A stretch of DNA of 64,000 nucleotides. Origin: BOKV01 sp049289295 (GTDB lineage Bacteria; Pseudomonadota; Alphaproteobacteria; Rhizobiales; Rhizobiaceae). How positions within the stretch are numbered: the stretch's first letter is position 1; each line of letters opens with the position of its first letter. The notes under the pieces are model-generated. The model was not told the origin of the DNA. It did not search any database and saw only the letters and a program-made list of their open reading frames with translations. This document shows positions 58,803 to 64,000 of the stretch, piece after piece. Location of the stretch: contig JBATLL010000062.1 of assembly GCA_049289295.1 (NCBI GenBank), positions 186,001 through 250,000 on the forward strand, written 5' to 3'. A program made the translations under genes and the position numbers.

Positions 58803-61235
58803 TCAATGAGCGGTGATGGCAGGATCGGAATCGCCCGCGCCAGCCGAAACAGCCCGGCGCGCCTTCTCCGCATCCTCTTCCGTCCACTCGATCGCAACCG
58901 GTTCGCGAACAAGCGCGTGCCTCAGCACCTCGTCCATGCGCGCCACGGGCACGATTTCCAGCCCGTTCTTCACATTGTCCGGGATTTCGGCCAGATCCTT
59001 GGCGTTTTCCTCTGGAATGAGGACCTTGGTCAGGCCGCCCCGCAGGGCTGCAAGCAGTTTCTCCTTCAGCCCGCCAATCGGCAGCACCCTGCCACGCAGC
59101 GTCACTTCGCCTGTCATGGCGATGTCACCGCGGACCGGAATGCCGGTCATGATGGACACGATTGCCGTTGCCATCGCGATACCAGCCGACGGGCCGTCCT
59201 TTGGCGTTGCCCCTTCGGGAACGTGGACGTGAATGTCGGTCCGGTCGAACCTTGGCGGCTCGATACCGAAATCGATGGCCCGGCTGCGCACATAGGAAGC
59301 TGCCGCCGAAATCGACTCCTTCATCACATCCTTCAGATTACCCGTCACGGTCATGCGACCCTTGCCGGGCATCGACACACCTTCGATCGTCAGCAGTTCA
59401 CCGCCGACCTCCGTCCATGCAAGCCCGGTCACCACGCCGATCTGGTCTTCCAGGTCAGCCTGGCCGTGCCTGAACTTCGGCACGCCAAGATAGGCCTCGA
59501 TGTTTGGCGCATCGATGGAGACGGACTTCTTCTTGCTCTTGAGAAGTTCCGTTACCGCCTTGCGCGCCAGCTTCGACATTTCACGTTCGAGATTACGCAC
59601 GCCAGCCTCGCGCGTGTAGCGCCGAATGACCTGGCGTATCGCCTCCTCGCTGACCTTGAACTCCTTCTCGCGCAGCGCGTGATCACGGATCGCCTTCGGC
59701 AGCAGATGGCGCTTGGCGATCTCCACCTTTTCGTCTTCCGTGTACCCGGCAATGCGGATGATCTCCATGCGGTCCATGAGTGGCGGCGGAATGTTGAGCG
59801 TGTTCGCCGTCGTCACGAACATCACGCCCGACAGATCATAATCCACCTCGAGATAGTGATCGTTGAACGTGTGGTTCTGTTCCGGATCGAGCACTTCGAG
59901 CAGCGCCGATGAAGGATCACCACGGAAGTCCATGCCCATCTTGTCGATCTCGTCGAGCAGGAAGAGCGGATTGGTCTTCTTGGCCTTCTTCATCGACTGG
60001 ATGACCTTGCCCGGCATCGAGCCGATATAGGTCCTGCGGTGGCCACGGATCTCGGCTTCGTCACGCACGCCTCCAAGTGCCATGCGCACGAATTCGCGAC
60101 CCGTTGCCTTGGCGATCGACTTGCCAAGCGATGTCTTGCCGACGCCCGGAGGACCGACAAGGCACAGGATCGGCCCCTTGATCTTTTTCGAGCGCGTCTG
60201 CACCGCGAGATATTCGATGATGCGTTCCTTGACCTTTTCCAGGCCATAATGATCCGCGTCGAGAATTTCCTCGGCCAGCTGAATGTCCGTCTTGACCGCA
60301 GAACGCCTGCCCCAGGGAATGCCAAGCAGCCAGTCGAGATAGTTGCGAACAACCGTGGCCTCGGCTGACATCGGGCTCATCTGGCGAAGCTTCTTGACTT
60401 CCGCGAGTGCCTTTTCACGTGCTTCCTTGGAAAGCTTCACCTTGGCGATTCGCTCTTCCAGTTCGCCAACCTCGTCGCGGCCATCCTCGCCGTCGCCCAG
60501 TTCCTTCTGGATCGCCTTCATCTGCTCGTTGAGATAATATTCGCGCTGCGTCTTCTCCATCTGGCGCTTGACGCGGCTGCGGATGCGCTTTTCAACCTGA
60601 AGCACGGAGATTTCGCTCTCCATCAGGCCCAGCACATGCTCGAGGCGCTGCTTGACCGAGAACACGCCAAGAATTTCCTGCTTTTCGGGAATCTTGATCG
60701 CAAGATGCTGCGCAATCGTGTCGGCAAGCTTCGAATAGTCATCAATCTGCGTGACCGCACTGACCACTTCGGGCGACACTTTCTTGTTCAGCTTCACATA
60801 GCCTTCGAATTCGGACACGACCGAACGCGCCAGCGCTTCGATCTCGACTGGATCATCGTCGCTGTCGGCCACGATCTCGGCACGCGCTTCGACGAAATCC
60901 TGCCTGTCGGTGAATTCCGTAACCTTGGCGCGCTTGTTGCCTTCCACCAGCACCTTGACCGTTCCGTCCGGCAGCTTCAGCAGTTGCAGCACGGTCGCAA
61001 TGGTGCCCACGGGGTAAAGCGTTGCGGGATCGGGATCATCATCGCTGGCATTCTTCTGCGTGAACAGCAGGATCTGCCGGTCGGCATTCATGACCTCTTC
61101 AAGCGCAGCAATGGACTTCTGGCGTCCCACGAAAAGGGGAACGATCATGTGGGGAAACACGACGATGTCACGCAGCGGCAAAAGCGGGAACACTTCGCCC
61201 TGGCCCATTTCGATGGAACTTTTCGTCTTTGTCAT
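58803..61235 (-). CDS. lon: ATP-dependent protease Lon
   Basis: 810 aa from the ATG at 61235, with GAGG 12 bases upstream. An N-terminal LAN domain (FPLLPLRDIVVFPHMIVPLFVGR), a coiled-coil region around 200-300, an AAA+ domain with Walker A GPPGVGKTSLGKS and sensor motifs, and a serine protease domain with Ser683 in PKDGPSAG and Lys726. It degrades misfolded and regulatory proteins (in alphaproteobacteria including DnaA and CcrM). lon-hupB order is the usual proteobacterial one. Confidence 0.97.
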   Translation of the reverse strand: MTKTKSSIEMGQGEVFPLLPLRDIVVFPHMIVPLFVGRQKSIAALEEVMNADRQILLFTQKNASDDDPDPATLYPVGTIATVLQLLKLPDGTVKVLVEGNKRAKVTEFTDRQDFVEARAEIVADSDDDPVEIEALARSVVSEFEGYVKLNKKVSPEVVSAVTQIDDYSKLADTIAQHLAIKIPEKQEILGVFSVKQRLEHVLGLMESEISVLQVEKRIRSRVKRQMEKTQREYYLNEQMKAIQKELGDGEDGRDEVGELEERIAKVKLSKEAREKALAEVKKLRQMSPMSAEATVVRNYLDWLLGIPWGRRSAVKTDIQLAEEILDADHYGLEKVKERIIEYLAVQTRSKKIKGPILCLVGPPGVGKTSLGKSIAKATGREFVRMALGGVRDEAEIRGHRRTYIGSMPGKVIQSMKKAKKTNPLFLLDEIDKMGMDFRGDPSSALLEVLDPEQNHTFNDHYLEVDYDLSGVMFVTTANTLNIPPPLMDRMEIIRIAGYTEDEKVEIAKRHLLPKAIRDHALREKEFKVSEEAIRQVIRRYTREAGVRNLEREMSKLARKAVTELLKSKKKSVSIDAPNIEAYLGVPKFRHGQADLEDQIGVVTGLAWTEVGGELLTIEGVSMPGKGRMTVTGNLKDVMKESISAAASYVRSRAIDFGIEPPRFDRTDIHVHVPEGATPKDGPSAGIAMATAIVSIMTGIPVRGDIAMTGEVTLRGRVLPIGGLKEKLLAALRGGLTKVLIPEENAKDLAEIPDNVKNGLEIVPVARMDEVLRHALVREPVAIEWTEEDAEKARRAVSAGAGDSDPAITAH

Positions 61236-61511
61236 CTGTGGCACCTCAATCTGCCGGCACATGCCAGATGGCCCTGCACCGAATCCCTATTCTAACCCCT
61301 GCCCGCCCGTATCACACCAATAATGTGAGGAAGCGGCCATCTGTCTCGCTGCATGGTTTATGCCAGCGACCCGATGCCAATGGACGGAAAAGATGCCAGG
61401 GAGGAACAGCACCTTTTGGAGCACCATTCCTATCTGGTGCGGGTGCCAGTTCACTTCAAGATGCACTGCGGAAGGAACGGCCCGGGGAGCTCAACCCCCC
61501 CGGGGTTTTCA
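61236..61511. other. Intergenic region lon-RND pump
   Basis: 276 bases. Just beyond the RND stop is a GC hairpin (61481-61509), CCCGGGG/CCCCGGG or alternatively AACCCC-CCC-GGGGTT; it carries a T run only in the plus direction. The part next to lon must hold the lon promoter, but no convincing sigma32 or sigma70 element could be read. Plus-strand frames crossing it look random. Confidence 0.4.
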
Positions 61512-64000
61512 TCAGGTCCGCAGCACCCGGTAGATTGCCGGAATGACCAGCACCGTCAGCAGCGTCGAGGAGGCAAGACCGAACAGCAGCGAAATCGCCA
61601 GCCCCTGGAAGATCGGGTCCGTCAGGATCACCGCTGCACCGATCATCGCTGCAATGGCCGTCAGGAGGATCGGCTTGAAGCGGATCGCACCCGCCTCGAT
61701 CAGGATGTCGGTGAGGCTTCGCCCCTCGCTTGAGGCATTGCGAATGAAGTCCACCAGAAGGATGGAATTGCGCACGATAATGCCCGCCAGCGCGATGAAA
61801 CCGATCATCGAGGTTGCCGAAAACGGTGCGCCGAACAGCCAGTGCCCACCCAGAATGCCGATGAACGTCAGGGGAATGGGCGTCAGGATGACCAGCGGCA
61901 GCTTGAACGAGCCGAACTGGGCGACGACAAGGATATAGATGCCAAGCAGCGCCACCATGAACGCAGCCCCCATGTCGCGGAACGTGACCCAGGTCACTTC
62001 CCATTCACCGTCCCACAGCAAAGTGCTCACCGTCTCGTCCGTTGGCTGGCCATTGAGCGAGAATTCCGGCTTTTGCAGACCGGTCCAGTCCTGCGCATCG
62101 ATTGCCTCATGCACAGCGAGCATGCCGTAGAGCGGCGCTTCGAAATCGCCTGCCAGTTCCGCCGTTACCATCTCCGCATAACGGCCATTGTGCCTGAAGA
62201 TCGGGAAGGATGTTTCTTCCTGCGTCACCCGCACCACATCACCCAGTTCCACGACACCTCGGTCGCCCGGAAGGACATTGGCGGGAATTGGCGTCGTCAG
62301 GAAGTCGATGTCGAGCACCTTGTCCTGTTCTGGCCGCTCGATGCGGATCGGAATCGGGTTGCGCCCGCCACCACGGTGCGAATAACCAACCGTCATGCCG
62401 CCGGTGAGAACGCCGATGGTATCGAGAACATCGCCTTCCTGGACACGGAAGAACTCAAGATCGTCCGTGGAAACCGTCACGCGTCGCCGCGGCGCTGTCG
62501 CACCATATGAATTGTCGACATCTACGACGAAAGGCACCGAGCGGAACGCGGCTTCGACCTTTTCCGCCACCTTGCGGCGCGTTTCGGCGTCCGGCCCGTA
62601 GATTTCGGCCAGAAGCGTCGACATGACCGGGGGTCCTGGCGGCGGCTCGACAACCTTGAGACTGGTTCCGTCCGGCATTGCCAGTTTCAGCACCCTGTCA
62701 CGAATGTCGAGCGCGATTTCATGGCTCGAACGCGATCGTTCGCCCTTTGCTGTCAGATTGATCGCGACATCGCCCATGTGTGGCTGGCTGCGCAGGTAGT
62801 AATGGCGCACCAGACCATTGAAGTTGAAGGGAGCAGCGGTGCCCGAATGAACCTGCACCGACTTCACTTCGTCAAGCGCAAGCACGGTGCGTGCAACGCG
62901 TTGACCAGCAGCCTCGGTCGCTTCCAGCGACGAGCCTTCCGGCAGGTCGATGACGACCGACAGTTCCGACTTGTTGTCAAACGGCAGCAGCTTGACCGTC
63001 ACATGCTTCGTATAGAAAAGCGTCAGCGAACCCATCGTCAGCAGGCCTGTCGCCAGCAGGAATATCCAACTGGCCTTTTTTGACGCCAGCACGGGCCTTG
63101 CCGCGGCAGTGTAGAGACGCCCGAGCAGGCCGCCATTGGCGTGTGCCTCATGATCACCATGCGCTGGCGCGCGACCGGCAATCTTGAGCATCAGCCATGG
63201 CGTGACCATGACCGCCACGAAGAAGGAAAAGATCATCGCCGCAGACGCGTTGGCGGGAATGGGGCTCATATAGGGCCCCATCATGCCCGACACGAAAAGC
63301 ATCGGCAAAAGGGCGGCGACGACCGTGAGTGTCGCCACGATTGTCGGGTTGCCGACTTCCGCGACTGCCTCGATGGCCGCCTGCTTGCGGCTTCGCCCAT
63401 CCCCCATGCCCCAGTGTCGCGCGATATTCTCGATCACGACAATTGCATCATCGACAAGGATACCGATGGAAAAGATCAGGGCGAACAGCGAGACACGGTT
63501 GAGCGTGTAGCCCATCAGGCGCGAGGCAAACAGCGTCAGCAGGATCGTGACCGGGATCACGATGGCAACGACCGCCGCTTCGCGCCAGCCGATTGAAAAC
63601 CAGACCAGGAGAATGATCGACACGGTGGCAAGGCCAAGATGGAAAAGAAGTTCGTTCGCCTTCTCATTGGCAGTTTCGCCATAGTCGCGCGTCACCTCGA
63701 CGGAGACGGAATCGGGAATGACGCGTCCTTCAAGCGCGTGCACCTGATGCAGGATTTCTTCTGCAACCGTTACCGCATTCGAACCCGCCCGTTTTGCTAT
63801 CGCCAGCGTGACCGACGGAACACGCACGACCTCGTCGCCTTCCACTCTGTTCACCGTGGAAACAAAGGGCGTTGAATTGGCGACGGAAAACTCCACATCC
63901 GCCACGTCCCTGACATAGACCGGACGCCCGTCACGCGATGTCAGCAGAAGATTGCCGATATCGCTTGGCGTGTGCAGCGTTTCCCCGGCAGACAATTCGA
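61512..64000 (-). CDS. RND efflux transporter permease (AcrB/HAE family, 5' truncated)
   Basis: 828 residues visible; the frame runs through the right edge, and the TTG at 63995 is an ordinary Leu codon. Order seen: part of the first porter domain, helices TM2-6 with LVDDAIVVIENIARHW (the proton-relay Asp pair comes in the TM4 region), a large second periplasmic loop, then TM7-12 with GIIVRNSILLVDFIRNA and a short C-terminus. The inner-membrane pump of a tripartite efflux system driven by the proton gradient; the membrane-fusion partner should be encoded beyond the edge. Confidence 0.93.
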   Translation of the reverse strand, partial: ELSAGETLHTPSDIGNLLLTSRDGRPVYVRDVADVEFSVANSTPFVSTVNRVEGDEVVRVPSVTLAIAKRAGSNAVTVAEEILHQVHALEGRVIPDSVSVEVTRDYGETANEKANELLFHLGLATVSIILLVWFSIGWREAAVVAIVIPVTILLTLFASRLMGYTLNRVSLFALIFSIGILVDDAIVVIENIARHWGMGDGRSRKQAAIEAVAEVGNPTIVATLTVVAALLPMLFVSGMMGPYMSPIPANASAAMIFSFFVAVMVTPWLMLKIAGRAPAHGDHEAHANGGLLGRLYTAAARPVLASKKASWIFLLATGLLTMGSLTLFYTKHVTVKLLPFDNKSELSVVIDLPEGSSLEATEAAGQRVARTVLALDEVKSVQVHSGTAAPFNFNGLVRHYYLRSQPHMGDVAINLTAKGERSRSSHEIALDIRDRVLKLAMPDGTSLKVVEPPPGPPVMSTLLAEIYGPDAETRRKVAEKVEAAFRSVPFVVDVDNSYGATAPRRRVTVSTDDLEFFRVQEGDVLDTIGVLTGGMTVGYSHRGGGRNPIPIRIERPEQDKVLDIDFLTTPIPANVLPGDRGVVELGDVVRVTQEETSFPIFRHNGRYAEMVTAELAGDFEAPLYGMLAVHEAIDAQDWTGLQKPEFSLNGQPTDETVSTLLWDGEWEVTWVTFRDMGAAFMVALLGIYILVVAQFGSFKLPLVILTPIPLTFIGILGGHWLFGAPFSATSMIGFIALAGIIVRNSILLVDFIRNASSEGRSLTDILIEAGAIRFKPILLTAIAAMIGAAVILTDPIFQGLAISLLFGLASSTLLTVLVIPAIYRVLRT

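Noticed and set aside
61353..61733. 126-aa plus-strand frame between lon and the RND pump
   Set aside because: Its second half is antisense to the RND gene and is Arg/Gln/Asp repetitive; only the first 50 codons look protein-like, too little to support.
1..64000. CRISPR arrays, insertion sequences, prophage, integrases, long direct repeats
   Set aside because: None seen by reading; repeated elements found are short half-sites and hairpins only.

Overview
The window is one contiguous piece of an alphaproteobacterial chromosome of moderately high GC. Gene content and order point to the Hyphomicrobiales (Rhizobiales). The diagnostic strings are ppiD-trpD-trpC-moaC-moeA-lexA, comEC/gltX/gltA, the lpxB-lpxI-lpxA-fabZ-lpxD-bamA-rseP-cdsA-uppS-frr-pyrH-tsf-rpsB string, proS-lolC-lolD-dnaE, and nuoA-N-birA-rnj-mce-DUF1467 next to hupB and lon. 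LpxI in place of LpxH, a short ProRS without the editing insert, and GTTC-N7-GTTC SOS boxes all fit. The genus cannot be fixed from the sequence. Nearly everything is housekeeping; there is no IS element, phage, integrase or CRISPR array.

Layout. 1-5748 (+): end of a periplasmic-folding PPIase, tryptophan genes (trpD, trpC), molybdopterin genes (moaC, moeA), then lexA behind its own SOS promoter. 5690-8197 (-): comEC, overlapping the 3' end of lexA. 8360-11435 (+): gltX and gltA. 11489-25233 (-): a long envelope/translation block, lipid A synthesis, outer-membrane assembly (BamA, RseP), CdsA and UppS, then frr, pyrH, tsf and rpsB, with several hairpins in the spacers. 25467-33294 (-): a GNAT acetyltransferase, dnaE, an SOS-promoted 32-codon membrane microprotein, lolD, lolC and proS. 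33391-34306 (+): an orphan secreted protein with a structured leader, and a stand-alone sRNA gene. 34389-53111 (-): DUF1467, methylmalonyl-CoA epimerase, RNase J, BirA and the complete 14-subunit complex I operon, with a MAPEG gene and a small ORF between nuoF and nuoG. 53454-53746 (+): tRNA-Asp and tRNA-Val. 54006-58106: a small variable block (EamA transporter, pgm, a reductive-dehalogenase/QueG-like protein, a zinc-ribbon protein). 58229-64000 (-): hupB, lon and an RND efflux pump cut by the right edge.

Most interesting points. (1) A 32-aa single-helix membrane protein at 29759-29857 has a perfect Shine-Dalgarno and a TTGACA/CATAAA promoter whose -10 lies inside a perfect GTTC-N7-GTTC LexA box. 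It is a strong candidate for an SOS-induced microprotein, analogous in logic to Caulobacter SidA, and sits directly upstream of dnaE. (2) Ribosomal protein S2 and NuoE share a C-terminal helix-hairpin-helix domain, 41 of 67 residues identical by direct count. (3) A cytoplasmic reductive-dehalogenase/QueG-like protein carries a third, N-terminal cysteine cluster. (4) A promoter-to-terminator unit of about 157 nt between the orphan secreted gene and DUF1467 is a clear sRNA candidate, possibly alpha-r9/Smr9C. (5) The lexA upstream region carries a second, GTAC-based set of half-sites besides the canonical SOS box.
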